Shown here one piece after another: positions 14,022-22,295 of a DNA stretch of 29,575 bases. Where the stretch lies: assembly GCA_016207465.1 (NCBI GenBank), contig JACQPP010000083.1, positions 1-29,575 on the forward strand, in the 5' to 3' direction. Under the pieces are notes generated by a model. It was not told where the DNA came from, did no database searches, and saw nothing but the letters and a program-made list of their open reading frames with translations. A program made the translations under genes and the position numbers. Numbering within the stretch: position 1 is the stretch's first letter; the number at the start of each line of letters is the position of its first letter. Source of the DNA: Methanobacteriota archaeon. GTDB taxonomy: Archaea > Halobacteriota > Syntropharchaeia > JACQPP01.

Positions 14022-15481
14022 GGAAGGGTGTGCTGGGGAGCCCTCGGGTCCTCCTGCTCTTGGTGCTGGTGGTGGCCTCGGTGGCGGCCATCCGTCCCAC
14101 CCCGTCGGGGGAGACTGCTCTTCGCTACGGCCTGGAGTTGGAGGGGGGCTCCTGGCTGCTGCTCCAGTTGCAGGGGGCCCTGGTGGAGGTGGAGCCGGCC
14201 CGGGGGGTGGCGGGTATCCCCTCGCGGGAGGAGGTGGCCTCGATGCTGAGCGGGGGTCTGGGGGAGGCCCATGTGGTCCCCGCGCGGCATGGGGGGAGGG
14301 AGGTCTATGAGGTGCGGCGGGGGGTGGCGCGGGAGGAGGTGGAGCAGGCCCTGGGGGCGGGGGGCCGGGTGGTCTCCTTCACCCCGGGGGTGACCCGGGA
14401 GACCCTGGATGGAGCCAAGCGGGTCCTCGACCGGAAATTGGACCGGGTGGGGTTCAAGGGGATTGTGACGCGGGCCGTGGGGGATGACCGCGTCCTGGTG
14501 GAGCTGGCGGGGGTGGACCTGGCGGGGGCCAGGCGGATGGTGGGGACGCCGGGGAGGTTCGAGATGCGGATGCAGGCGGAGGGGAACCGGAGCGTCTTCG
14601 TTCTGGACAGCGCCGACATCGTGAACGCCTACCCCGACGAGGAGACCCCGGGGGGCGGGGTGTGGGGGGTCTTCCTGCGGTTGAGCCGGAAGGGGGCCGA
14701 TGCGCTGCGCGACGCCGCCCTCCGGCTGGGGGCGGTGGAGAGGCCCGGGGAGCATGAGGTCATCATGCTTCTCGATGGGGAGGTCCTCTACTCGGCCCCC
14801 CTGTCGCCGGACCTGGCCCGCTCCATCCAGTCGAGTCCCTCGGATCGCGCCATCGCCATCACCGGGACAGGGGAGGCGGCCCGGGAGCGGGCCCGGGAGC
14901 TCTACATCCACCTGAGCGCGGGGGCGCTCCCGGTGAGCCTGGAGGTGTCGGGCTCGGGCCAGGTCCCCCCCACCCTGGGGGCCCGGTTCAAGGAGCAGGT
15001 GTTCCAGGCGATGGCCCTGGGGCTGGGGGCGGTGGCCCTGGTGGCCCTCCTCCGCTACCGCGACCCGCGCATCGCGGTCCCCATGGTCCTCACCTCGGCC
15101 TCGGAGGCACTCCTCCTGCTGGGGTTCGCGGCGGCCATCCGGTGGCAGATGGACCTGGCGAGCCTCGCGGGCATCATCGTGGTTCTGGGGACCGGGGTGG
15201 ACCACCTCATCATCATCACCGACGAAATCGGGCGGAGCGGCGGGCTCCCCACGGCGGCCTCCATCCGGGAGGCGATCCGGGGGGCCCTGCGGACCATCTT
15301 CAGGGCGGCGGCCACCACCGCCGCGGCCATGGTGCCCCTCGCCTTCTTCGGGTTCGGCGCCCTCTCGGGGTTCGCATTCGTGACCCTCCTGGGGCTCGCC
15401 ATCGGCGTGGGGGTGGCCCGGCCCGCCTACGCCCGGATTCTCGCAGGGGTGGTGTCATCGCGAGAGACCCAGAATCCTTGA
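14018..15481 (+). CDS. secD: Protein-export membrane protein SecD
   Basis: Partner of SecF in the plasma membrane, pulling exported proteins on the outer face. The 487-residue protein has TM1 at about 10-27, a glycine-rich GLELEGGSWLLLQL motif, the large P1-type extracytosolic domain (about 60-310; VLDRKLDRVGFKG is typical), and a C-terminal block of five membrane segments with LGTGVDHLIIITDE matching the SecD signature. I chose ATG 14018, overlapping the secF stop (ATGA); the longer frame to 13946 lies in secF coding sequence. The antiporter gene follows after about 28 bp. Confidence 0.95.
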   Translation: MRKGVLGSPRVLLLLVLVVASVAAIRPTPSGETALRYGLELEGGSWLLLQLQGALVEVEPARGVAGIPSREEVASMLSGGLGEAHVVPARHGGREVYEVRRGVAREEVEQALGAGGRVVSFTPGVTRETLDGAKRVLDRKLDRVGFKGIVTRAVGDDRVLVELAGVDLAGARRMVGTPGRFEMRMQAEGNRSVFVLDSADIVNAYPDEETPGGGVWGVFLRLSRKGADALRDAALRLGAVERPGEHEVIMLLDGEVLYSAPLSPDLARSIQSSPSDRAIAITGTGEAARERARELYIHLSAGALPVSLEVSGSGQVPPTLGARFKEQVFQAMALGLGAVALVALLRYRDPRIAVPMVLTSASEALLLLGFAAAIRWQMDLASLAGIIVVLGTGVDHLIIITDEIGRSGGLPTAASIREAIRGALRTIFRAAATTAAAMVPLAFFGFGALSGFAFVTLLGLAIGVGVARPAYARILAGVVSSRETQNP

Positions 15482-15509
15482 TTACCGGCCAGCCCCCCTA
15501 TGAGGGGTG

Positions 15510-16931
15510 ATGGCCGTCCCGCCTCCCGCCTGGCTCCTCCTTCTGGGGGGGGCCATCATCGTCCTGGCATTCGCGGTGAACTACCGCTTCCGCCGCGCGG
15601 GGGCCCCGGACATCATCTTCCTGCTCCTCCTCGGGGTGCTCTTGGGCCCGATTCTGGGGCTCCTCGACCGGGGGGTGCTCCTCCAGGCGTCGCCCCTGGT
15701 CACGGCGGTGGCCCTGGTGGTCATCCTCTTGGAGGGTGGCCTGACGATGAACCCCGGGGAGGTCTCCCGGGGGGGGCCCCGGGGGGTCCTCCTGGCGGTG
15801 GTGGCGGTCCTCTTCGCGGCGGCGGCCTCCGCCCTGGCGGGGGTCCTCCTCTTCTCCTGGGACCCCATGGTGGGGTTCCTCTTCGGCCTCGCCGTGGCCC
15901 CCACCGGCACCATCGTTGTCATCGCCCTCTCCCGCCAGCTCCCCATCCGGGAGGACGCCTCGGCGGCCATCGTCTTCGAGACCTCCATCAACGATGTCCT
16001 CGCCATCCTGATGGTCTTCGCGGTCCTGGACTCCCTCGTCGTCGGGGGGCCCTCCGTCGGCTCCTTCCTCCAGACCCTCTTCGGCCAGTTCTCCCTGGGG
16101 GCCGCCCTGGGGGTGATGGGGGGAGTCGCGGCGTGGCTGGCCCTGGAGCGGGTGCGCGGCCAGCCCTACTCCTACATGCTCACCCTGGCCACGGCATTCA
16201 TCATCTACAGCGCCTCCGAGATTACGGGGGGCAGCGGCCCCGTGGGGGTCCTCGCATTCGGGCTGGTCCTGGGGAACCCCGCCGGGGTCCTCCGGCGGCT
16301 GGGACGGGCCCCGGCCCCGGTATTGTCGTCGCCTTCCGAGGCGACGGCGGCCAAACACGCGGGTCCCGGGGAGCTGGAGCCCGCCATCCGGGCCTACCAC
16401 TCGGAGGCCACCTTCCTGGTGCGCTCTTTCTTCTTCGTCTTCGTCGGGGCCCTGGCCGCGGTCTCCTCCCCCTGGGTCCTCGCCTATGGGGCCGTGCTGA
16501 CCCTGGTCCTCCTGGCCTCCCGCTACCTGGCGGTCCTCCTCTGCACAGCGGGGAGCCCCCTCCGGGAGAGCCGGGCCCTGATGACCATCCTCATGCCCAA
16601 GGGGCTCTCCACCGCGGTGGTGGCCACCATCCTCCTCTCCTTCGGCTCCCGCCACCCGGACATCATCTCCCCCCAAGTGGCCACCATGATGTCGGACATG
16701 GTATTCGCCATCATCATTCTCTCCTTCATCCTCGCCATCGCCGGGGCCAACCTCCTCACCCGGGGGATGGACGCCCCGCCATCGGCCGCCAAAGGGCTCC
16801 CCCCGGTCCCCCAGAAGATGGTCCCCGGAATCGGGGCCGATGAGCGCCGCCGGATGCTGGAGGCGGCCCTCGGCGGCTGGAGGGCCCACACCCGGGAGAA
16901 GCCCCCGCCCCCGGGGGAGGAGGGGCGATGA
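15510..16931 (+). CDS. Cation/proton antiporter of the CPA1 (NhaP-like) family
   Basis: A 473-residue membrane protein with about twelve to thirteen hydrophobic helices. It carries the CPA1 ion-binding motif N-D in FETSINDVLAILMVF (about 152-166), preceded by FGLAVAPTGTIVVIALS, the discontinuous helix of this fold, and LMPKGLSTAVVATILL near residue 360. It probably exchanges Na+ or K+ for H+. The C-terminal ~50 residues are soluble and proline-rich, without a TrkA domain. The start may be ATG 15510 or GTG 15507; no convincing SD separates them. The TGA overlaps the next ATG (ATGA), so it is co-translated with the VTT protein. Confidence 0.9.
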   Translation: MAVPPPAWLLLLGGAIIVLAFAVNYRFRRAGAPDIIFLLLLGVLLGPILGLLDRGVLLQASPLVTAVALVVILLEGGLTMNPGEVSRGGPRGVLLAVVAVLFAAAASALAGVLLFSWDPMVGFLFGLAVAPTGTIVVIALSRQLPIREDASAAIVFETSINDVLAILMVFAVLDSLVVGGPSVGSFLQTLFGQFSLGAALGVMGGVAAWLALERVRGQPYSYMLTLATAFIIYSASEITGGSGPVGVLAFGLVLGNPAGVLRRLGRAPAPVLSSPSEATAAKHAGPGELEPAIRAYHSEATFLVRSFFFVFVGALAAVSSPWVLAYGAVLTLVLLASRYLAVLLCTAGSPLRESRALMTILMPKGLSTAVVATILLSFGSRHPDIISPQVATMMSDMVFAIIILSFILAIAGANLLTRGMDAPPSAAKGLPPVPQKMVPGIGADERRRMLEAALGGWRAHTREKPPPPGEEGR

Positions 16932-17656
16932 AGAAAATCGACCTCATCCTGCTGGTCTCCCTCCTTCTGGTGGCCCTGCTCTCCGCCTACCTCTGGGCAA
17001 ACCCGGAGGCGGGGCGGCTCCTCAGCCTGGGCCAGTGGAGGGAGTGGACCGAGAGCGCCCGGGACCAGTCCCTCCCCGTGGCCCTCCTCATCACCGTGGG
17101 CATCACCATGCTCGGCAACCTCTCCCCGTTCCCCAGCCCCTACATCCTGGCAGTGTTCTTCCTCTCGGAGAACGCCCCCAGCCCCCTCTTCCCCGCCTTC
17201 GTGGCGGCGGTGGCCTCCATCGGGGCCCTGCTGGGGGAGAGCGTGGGCTACCTCATCGGCGTCGGCATCCGCCGGCTGGCAACGGACAGCGAGAAGGCCC
17301 GGCAACTGCAGGGCATGGTCAACGCCCGCCCCCGCCTCGCCTACTTCCTCATATTCTTCATGGCCATCACCCCCCTCCCCGACAAGGTGGTGATGATACC
17401 GGCGGGCATGGCGGGCTTCCGCTTCCGCTACGCCATCCTCTCCATGTACCTCGGCAAATTCCTCCTCCTCCAAGGCATCGCCTACGGGGCCTACCTCTAC
17501 GGCCGCGACCTCCTCCGCCTCCTGGGCCCCGAGGAGTCTTGGCACTCCGGCGTGGCCACCATCCTCCTCGTCATCCTCCTCATCTACGGATTGCTCCGGG
17601 TGGACCTCAGCCGGCTCGCCCGAGGGGGCAAGAAGAACAAGGCGGGGGGAGCCTAA
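16928..17656 (+). CDS. VTT-domain (DedA/TVP38-like) membrane protein
   Basis: A 242-residue membrane protein of the VTT/DedA superfamily, implicated in lipid scrambling or membrane homeostasis. An N-terminal membrane anchor (about 5-22) precedes the VTT core (about 50-215). Recognisable parts are GNLSPFPSPYILAVFF, GALLGESVGYLIGVGIRR with the G-x3-G-Y pattern, and FMAITPLPDKVVMIPAGMAG, which replaces the usual R-F-x-P-G stretch. The tail is basic (RGGKKNKAGGA). It overlaps the antiporter by four bases upstream and the convergent zinc-ribbon gene by four bases at its end. Its substrate is unknown. Confidence 0.85.
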   Translation: MKKIDLILLVSLLLVALLSAYLWANPEAGRLLSLGQWREWTESARDQSLPVALLITVGITMLGNLSPFPSPYILAVFFLSENAPSPLFPAFVAAVASIGALLGESVGYLIGVGIRRLATDSEKARQLQGMVNARPRLAYFLIFFMAITPLPDKVVMIPAGMAGFRFRYAILSMYLGKFLLLQGIAYGAYLYGRDLLRLLGPEESWHSGVATILLVILLIYGLLRVDLSRLARGGKKNKAGGA

Positions 17657-17871
17657 CCCCGCCGCTGGGCATACTGCTCCCGCAGGACCCGGGCGGTTTC
17701 CTCGTCCCCCTCGATGACATACGGCCCCACGTAGTCGCATCCCTTGCACTGGTAGCGGGTGGTCCCCTCGTATCCGCCGAGGAAGTAGTGGAGGTCGTCG
17801 CCGCCGCACACCGGGCAGAGCCGGCGGGTCCCCCGGGGGGTGGGGGGCGCGGGCTCGAAGTCGTCCTCCAT
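17653..17871 (-). CDS. Small zinc-ribbon protein
   Basis: This 72-residue protein has C19-x2-C22 and C42-x2-C45 (LCPVCGG and YQCKGCDYVG), a classic zinc ribbon with a 19-residue spacer holding hydrophobic strand residues (HYFLGGYEGTTRYQ). The N-terminus is acidic and proline-rich and the C-terminus is a helix (ETARVLREQYAQRRG). Such archaeal ribbons are common; possible roles include binding nucleic acid or a protein partner, but none can be chosen. It is divergent from the GH57 gene and converges on the VTT gene with a four-base overlap. No clear TATA box was seen on its strand. Confidence 0.8.
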   Translation of the reverse strand: MEDDFEPAPPTPRGTRRLCPVCGGDDLHYFLGGYEGTTRYQCKGCDYVGPYVIEGDEETARVLREQYAQRRG

Positions 17872-17872
17872 A

Positions 17873-17880
17873 CCTTTATT
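17873..17880 (+). promoter_or_regulatory. TATA box of the GH57 gene
   Basis: CCTTTATT is centred 31 bp upstream of ATG 17908 and directly beside the ATG of the divergent zinc-ribbon gene. It supports the GH57 start and a nearly leaderless mRNA. Confidence 0.6.
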
Positions 17881-17907
17881 GTGAGTCTCCCCCTTCTACC
17901 ACTTGAA

Positions 17908-19197
17908 ATGACCGACATCGTCCTGGTCTTCGAGGTCCATCAGCCCTTCCGGCTGCGGCCCGGCCGCCCGCCGGGGTTCGACCACGACACGAACCGGGCC
18001 ATCTTCGAGCGGGTGGCCCGGAAGTGCTATGAGCCCACCACCCGGCTCCTCCTCGACCTGGTGAAGGAGCACCGGGGCTTCCGGGTGGCCTTCAGCCTCT
18101 CGGGGACATGGATGGAGCAGGCGGAGGAGTACCGCCCCGATTTGCTGGACCTCTTCCGCTCCCTGGCCAGGTCCCGGGGGGCCGAGTTCCTCGCCCAGAC
18201 CTACTACCACAGCCTCTCCTCCCTCTTCGCCGACCCCGGGGAGTTCCGGGAGCAGGTGGAGATGCACCGCCATGCCGTCCGGGAGCGCCTGGGGGTGGAG
18301 CCCCGGGTCTTCGAGAACACCGAGCTCCTCTACAATGACCGCATCGCGGGGCTGGCGGAGGAGATGGGGTTCCGGGCCATCTTCGCCGAGGGGGTGGAGA
18401 GGGTGCTGGGGTGGAGGAGCCCCACCTATGTCTATCGTCCCCCGGGGCGCCGCATCGCCACCCTCCTGCGGCACTACCGCCTCACCGACGACGTGGGGTT
18501 CCGGTTCTCCTCGCGCTCCTGGGAGGAGTGGCCCCTCACCGCCGACAAGTATGCCTCCTGGCTCTCCCAGGCCCCGGGGCCGGTGGTTGTGCTGTTCATG
18601 GACTACGAGACCTTCGGGGAGCACCACTGGCCCGAGACCGGCATCCGCGACTTTCTCCGCTGGCTCCCCGGCGAGGTCCTGAAACATGGCCACCTGGGAT
18701 TCGCCACCCCCAGCGAGGCCGTCGAGCGGAACCCCCCGGCGGGGGAGGTCTCGGTGGACCCCATGGCCACCACCTCCTGGGCCGACCTCTCCCGGGACAC
18801 CTCCTGCTGGCTGGGCAACGACTTCCAGCGCATCTGCTTCCAGCGCCTCGAAGGGCTGGGGGAGAGGATGGCCGGCTACCGGGGGGCCGACCGGGAGGAC
18901 CTCCTGCGGCGCTGGAGGATGCTCCAGACCAGCGACCACCTCCACCACCTCTACACCGAAGGCGGGGGCCCCGGGGAGGTCCACGCCTACTTCCGCCCCT
19001 TCTCCACCGCCCTGGAGGGGTTCCTCACCTACTACGACGCCCTCGCGGACCTGGAGAGCCGGCTTCGAGTTCCCCCGGGTTCGAAGAAGCCGGGGGATTT
19101 GGGCGAAGCCCAAGGGTCTCCGCGGCCGCCCGCGCGTTCGCCAGCCAGTCGTCCACCGAGGCCAAAAGGCTCCCCACCCGCCCGCTTTCGAGGCTGA
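17908..19197 (+). CDS. Glycoside hydrolase family 57 alpha-amylase-like protein
   Basis: The 429-residue protein has the GH57 (beta/alpha)7-barrel motifs: HQPF at 11-14, SGTWMEQ near 65-71, ENTELLYND at 136-144 with E139 as likely nucleophile, and MDYETFGEHHW at 231-241 with D232 as likely acid/base. The helical domain follows (TSDHLHHLYTEGG). This arrangement resembles the MJ1611-type intracellular amylases acting on alpha-glucans such as glycogen. No signal peptide is seen. ATG 17908 is set by the TATA box; the open frame extends further upstream but crosses the zinc-ribbon gene. The last ~40 residues (Pro/Arg/Ser-rich) overlap pcc1 antisense and are probably not part of the fold. Confidence 0.9.
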   Translation: MTDIVLVFEVHQPFRLRPGRPPGFDHDTNRAIFERVARKCYEPTTRLLLDLVKEHRGFRVAFSLSGTWMEQAEEYRPDLLDLFRSLARSRGAEFLAQTYYHSLSSLFADPGEFREQVEMHRHAVRERLGVEPRVFENTELLYNDRIAGLAEEMGFRAIFAEGVERVLGWRSPTYVYRPPGRRIATLLRHYRLTDDVGFRFSSRSWEEWPLTADKYASWLSQAPGPVVVLFMDYETFGEHHWPETGIRDFLRWLPGEVLKHGHLGFATPSEAVERNPPAGEVSVDPMATTSWADLSRDTSCWLGNDFQRICFQRLEGLGERMAGYRGADREDLLRRWRMLQTSDHLHHLYTEGGGPGEVHAYFRPFSTALEGFLTYYDALADLESRLRVPPGSKKPGDLGEAQGSPRPPARSPASRPPRPKGSPPARFRG

Positions 19198-19318
19198 ACA
19201 CCAGGGTGTCCCCCCGGGCCTCCATCCGCATCCCCGGGAGGTTGTCGGCCTCCAGGGCCCGGGCCAAGTCCCCTGCCCGCGGGTGATGAACCTGGACCTC
19301 GGCCCGAATCCGGGTCAT
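19025..19318 (-). CDS. pcc1: KEOPS complex subunit Pcc1
   Basis: Pcc1 is the dimerising small subunit of KEOPS, which makes the t6A modification at position 37 of ANN-decoding tRNAs. The 97-residue product has the family pattern: beta strand (RIRAEVQVHHP), helix (AGDLARALEADN), paired strands (MRMEARGDTLVFSLES) and a C-terminal helix (LLASVDDWLANARAAAETLG) ending at about residue 70. A 27-residue Pro/Gly/Arg-rich tail follows. ATG 19318 overlaps the stop of the DHH gene (ATGA). The order rps15-DHH-pcc1 is conserved in archaea. Its 3' part overlaps the GH57 gene by 173 bp on the opposite strand. Confidence 0.85.
   Translation of the reverse strand: MTRIRAEVQVHHPRAGDLARALEADNLPGMRMEARGDTLVFSLESGRVGSLLASVDDWLANARAAAETLGLRPNPPASSNPGELEAGSPGPRGRRSR
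19059..19093. terminator. Inverted repeat between convergent GH57 and pcc1 ends
   Basis: CCGGCTTC (19059-19066) and GAAGCCGG (19086-19093) form an 8-bp inverted repeat with a 19-bp spacer, inside the coding overlap and just beyond the conserved GH57 fold end. It could be a bidirectional terminator. No T-run follows in either direction, so the role is uncertain. Confidence 0.4.
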
Positions 19319-20643
19319 GGCTTCTTCGACAACTGTTCCCCCACCATCTGGTCTACCCGCCGGAGGAACTCCTCTTCGCTCCCCGGGGGGATGCCGGCCC
19401 CGCTGGCGATGTTGTGGCCCCCGCCCATTCCCCCGAGGGCCTGGCTGGACTCCCGGAGGGCGGCGGAGAGGTCGAGGCCCCGGGCCACCATCTCCCGGGT
19501 CCCCCGCGCCGATATCTTCACCATGTCGGGGAGGGGGTGGACCGCCAGGAAGGGGCGGTCGGTGAAGAGGTAGCGCATCACCGTGGTGGAGATGGCCCCG
19601 CTCACATTGGGGCTCCCGGAGACATAGTAGCGGATGTGCTCCAGGGTCCGGGAGCCCCGGGCCACCTCCCGCAGATGGCCCATCAGGGTCCGCTGGTAGT
19701 CCCGGTAGAGGCGATGGGACTCCTCCACCACGCTGGCGTCCCGGAGGCAGAGGGAGAGGACCAGCCCCGAGCGGCCCGTGTAGCCCGCGGCGTTCACCAG
19801 GCCGGTGAAGGTCATGGCGTCCACCACCGCCTCCCGGTTGAGGTCGTAGACATCCCCCACCAGCCCATCGAGGACCTCCCGGGGAGCGTGGGGGAGCAGC
19901 TTGAGGTGGAGGGCCGAGGAGAGGCGCCGGAGGGACTCCCGGTCGAGGCCGCGGAGCTCCATCTCCGGGCGGAGTCCGATGGAGCCGAGGAAACCCCGGA
20001 TGGCCGCCGGGTCCCCGCTGAAGTCCAGGTAGGGCTCCACGGAGTAGAGGAATGCCTCCTCGAGGGTGGTCCCCCGGTCGGCGGCGATGCGGAGGCCGGT
20101 GCGGGTGGTGATGGAGCCCGAGCGGACCCCCTCCCGGAGGATGTCTGCATTGGCCCCCTGGGCCCACTGCTTGTCGCAGATGGCCCCCGCCAGGGCGAGC
20201 CCCGCCAGGTCGGTGTTGTCCCCCCTCTTTCCATCGGCCATCTGCCGGGCGAAGGCATAGGCCACCCCGCTGGTGGAGAGGTCGTAGGTTCCGTCAATGC
20301 CCACCCGCCAGGGGTTCACCAGCACCCCCACCGGCTCCCCCACGATGGGGTGGTGGTCCAGGACCACCAGGTCGGTGCGCAGCCCGGAGAGGACCCCCGA
20401 CTGGGCCGAGCCCATGTCGCAGAAGAGAACCAGCTCCTCCCCCTGCAGTTCCTCCACCAGGGCCCCGTCGAGGCGGCTCACGATGGAGGCCTGGAATGGG
20501 ATGGAGGCCCGGGAGAGGGCGTGGCAGACCACCCCGGCCCCGGTGATGCCGTCGGCGTCATGGTGGGCCACCACCCGCACATGGGAGTGGCCCCGCACCG
20601 CCTCCACGGCCCGCCGCACCAGGGGCTCCAGGCGCTCCAGCAT
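19315..20643 (-). CDS. DHH/DHHA1 phosphoesterase, RecJ/GAN-like
   Basis: The 442-residue protein is a DHH phosphoesterase with metal-binding motifs HHDADG (27-32) and LDHHPI (near 96), the intermediate CDMGSAQ motif, and a C-terminal DHHA1 domain with GGGHNIASGAG near residue 415. Archaeal relatives include GAN, the GINS-associated 5'-3' single-strand exonuclease, and RNA exonucleases. The rps15-linked form may act in replication or RNA turnover, and I cannot choose between them. A GTG at 20649 is possible, but GGGGTGTC at 20650-20657 is spaced properly only for ATG 20643. The stop overlaps the pcc1 start. Confidence 0.88.
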   Translation of the reverse strand: MLERLEPLVRRAVEAVRGHSHVRVVAHHDADGITGAGVVCHALSRASIPFQASIVSRLDGALVEELQGEELVLFCDMGSAQSGVLSGLRTDLVVLDHHPIVGEPVGVLVNPWRVGIDGTYDLSTSGVAYAFARQMADGKRGDNTDLAGLALAGAICDKQWAQGANADILREGVRSGSITTRTGLRIAADRGTTLEEAFLYSVEPYLDFSGDPAAIRGFLGSIGLRPEMELRGLDRESLRRLSSALHLKLLPHAPREVLDGLVGDVYDLNREAVVDAMTFTGLVNAAGYTGRSGLVLSLCLRDASVVEESHRLYRDYQRTLMGHLREVARGSRTLEHIRYYVSGSPNVSGAISTTVMRYLFTDRPFLAVHPLPDMVKISARGTREMVARGLDLSAALRESSQALGGMGGGHNIASGAGIPPGSEEEFLRRVDQMVGEQLSKKP

Positions 20644-20665
20644 GACCACGACACCCCGGAGAGCC

Positions 20666-21145
20666 TCAGCGGGCGAGGGCGACCTCGGCCGTCTCCCGGG
20701 AGTACTTCCAGTCCAGGGGGAGTCGCTCCTCCCGCTGGTAGTATTTCACGAGGCGCTGGATTTTGGCCTCCACCCGGTGGAGGTTCCGCCGGTTGTGGAT
20801 GTCGTTCTTGTAGACCTCCAGGTGCTTGTGGAGGCTCACCGCCCGCACCAGGAGGGCCGCCAGGTCCTCCGGCAGGCTGGGGGCCTTCCCGTGGGCCTTC
20901 AGGATTCCATCCATGCGCTTGCCCGACACCATCCGCACACTGGGGACCCCGAAGCGGTCCCGCAGGACCATGCCGATGCGGGACTCCGTCAGCCCCTGGT
21001 CCTGCAACTGGAGGACCAGGCGCTCCGCCTCCTCCCCGGTCATGGAGACCCAGCCGGGGGCCATCATCGTCTGGCCCGCCGCGGCGGGACGGTAGGGCCT
21101 CTTGGAGCTGGAACTCCCCCGGTGGCGGGTGTGCATTCGGGCCAT
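20666..21145 (-). CDS. rps15: Small ribosomal subunit protein S15
   Basis: Archaeal S15 binds the central domain of 16S rRNA early in 30S assembly. The 159-residue product has the archaeal/eukaryotic N-terminal extension (MARMHTRHRGSSSSKRPYR), the segment LTESRIGMVLRDRFGVPSV, and the conserved S15 core (LHKHLEVYKNDIHNRRNL, then VEAKIQRLVKYY). ATG 21145 is the family start and lies 30 bp from a TATA box, giving a leaderless mRNA; the frame open to 21172 would add nine residues and include the promoter. It heads the rps15-DHH-pcc1 operon. Confidence 0.95.
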   Translation of the reverse strand: MARMHTRHRGSSSSKRPYRPAAAGQTMMAPGWVSMTGEEAERLVLQLQDQGLTESRIGMVLRDRFGVPSVRMVSGKRMDGILKAHGKAPSLPEDLAALLVRAVSLHKHLEVYKNDIHNRRNLHRVEAKIQRLVKYYQREERLPLDWKYSRETAEVALAR

Positions 21146-21170
21146 AGGGGCTGTAGGTTGGCGGGACCCC

Positions 21171-21180
21171 ACTTAAAGTT
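21171..21180 (-). promoter_or_regulatory. TATA box of the rps15 operon
   Basis: Minus-strand AACTTTAAGT is centred about 30 bp upstream of ATG 21145. It overlaps the stop codon of the deoxyhypusine synthase gene (21173-21175), so this promoter sits in upstream coding sequence. Confidence 0.6.
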
Positions 21181-22207
21181 TGTTCCACGAAGCGGGGAGC
21201 GGAACCCGCCTGCGGGGGACCCGGCCCAGCCGTTCGTGGAGGGCGTGGGCCACCAGGGGGAGGGCGATGGTGGCATCCGCGAACACCTGGAGCATCCGCC
21301 CCCGGGGGAGATATTTGCCCCAGGAGACCGCCTCCTGGAAGGTGGAACCCGAGAGCCCCCCGAACTGGGGGGTGTCGGTGGTGAACTGCAATCCATAGGA
21401 GTGGCCGTGCTGCCGCCCCGGCTCATGGATGTCGGCGATGACCTCCGTCTGCTGGATGAAGTTCCGGGGGACCCCCCCGCCGATGATGACCACCCCGGTC
21501 CGGCCGCTCTGCATCACCATCTCGGTGCACTCCACCACGTCGGCGAGCTGGTCAATGACCAGGTCCACCCCCCGGCGGCGGCGGGCCGCGGCGAGGGCAA
21601 TCCCGTAGCCGCTGTCCCCGATGGCGGGACAGAACACCGGGACCCCCTCCCTCCATGCGGTGACCACCAGGGAGTCCTCCCTCCGGCCCCTCCTCCCCCC
21701 GGCCAAGTGGGCCCCCCACCTGCGGAAGAACTCCCGGGAGGACATGGTGGCGGGGGACAGGGTCTCCGCGAACCCCACGATGCGCTCGTCCAGGTCGCGG
21801 AACTCGTCCTCCGAGGCCATCACGTCGTACATCCGGTCCAGGTGCTTCCGCTGGAGGGCCGCGTCGTCCTCGTCGGGGGTGCACTGGTAGTGGTGGCGCC
21901 CCAGGTACTCGTGGGCATCGTGGAACAGGTTGGCCCCCGTGGAGACCACACAATCCACCAGCCGCGCGCGGATGAGGTGGGCGAGGACCCGCCGCATCCC
22001 CGCGGGGACCATGGCCCCGGTCAGCCCCAGGAAGATGGTGCAGTCCTTCTCCCGGTACATGGCCTCCCAGAGGTCCACCGAGTCCCCCAGGCTCCTCCCC
22101 TGGAACCCCGTATGGGACATCTCCCGGAGAAGGGCGGAGACCGACTTCCGGCCCACCTCCAGGGGACGGGTGGCAGGGTGGCGGCGCACGGATGGCTTCG
22201 CGGGCAT
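21173..22207 (-). CDS. dys: Deoxyhypusine synthase (DHS family)
   Basis: The 344-residue protein belongs to the deoxyhypusine synthase fold, which transfers an aminobutyl group from spermidine to a lysine of eIF5A using NAD. The lysine that forms the enzyme-imine intermediate is kept: K298 in EAVSWGK, followed by LQVFADATIALPLVAHAL. NAD-binding stretches are VVIIGGGVPRNF and FCPAIGDSGYG. The N-terminal substrate region reads VVSTGANLFHDAHEYLG instead of the TTAGGVEED pattern of eukaryotic enzymes, so it is of the DHS-like type in which some members make homospermidine. Position next to the eIF5A gene favours true deoxyhypusine synthase activity. It is divergent from eif5A. Confidence 0.88.
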   Translation of the reverse strand: MPAKPSVRRHPATRPLEVGRKSVSALLREMSHTGFQGRSLGDSVDLWEAMYREKDCTIFLGLTGAMVPAGMRRVLAHLIRARLVDCVVSTGANLFHDAHEYLGRHHYQCTPDEDDAALQRKHLDRMYDVMASEDEFRDLDERIVGFAETLSPATMSSREFFRRWGAHLAGGRRGRREDSLVVTAWREGVPVFCPAIGDSGYGIALAAARRRRGVDLVIDQLADVVECTEMVMQSGRTGVVIIGGGVPRNFIQQTEVIADIHEPGRQHGHSYGLQFTTDTPQFGGLSGSTFQEAVSWGKYLPRGRMLQVFADATIALPLVAHALHERLGRVPRRRVPLPASWNKL

Positions 22208-22230
22208 GCGTGGGACAGGACGACCCGGAC

Positions 22231-22269
22231 CTCAAAAGGCTTTCTCAATGGAGAAAAAAGGCTTTAAAC
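22231..22269. promoter_or_regulatory. Divergent promoters of dys and eif5A
   Basis: CTTTAAAC (22262-22269) is centred 31 bp upstream of the eif5A ATG. GCCTTTTGAG on the minus strand (22231-22240) is centred about 29 bp upstream of the dys ATG (22207). The two cores sit within 40 bp, so enzyme and substrate genes share a regulatory region. Confidence 0.55.
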
Positions 22270-22295
22270 CCGGGTTGCGTTGCCTCTCCCAAGCC

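Noticed and set aside
16840..17907. Very long open frame upstream of GH57 suggesting a fusion
   Set aside because: It is a G/C-rich shadow of the antiporter and VTT genes; HQPF starts right after ATG 17908, which has its own TATA box.
19059..19100. Possible tRNA T-arm (GGGTTCGAAG) and hairpin
   Set aside because: No acceptor stem, D-arm or anticodon arm can be built around it; it lies in the coding overlap of GH57 and pcc1.
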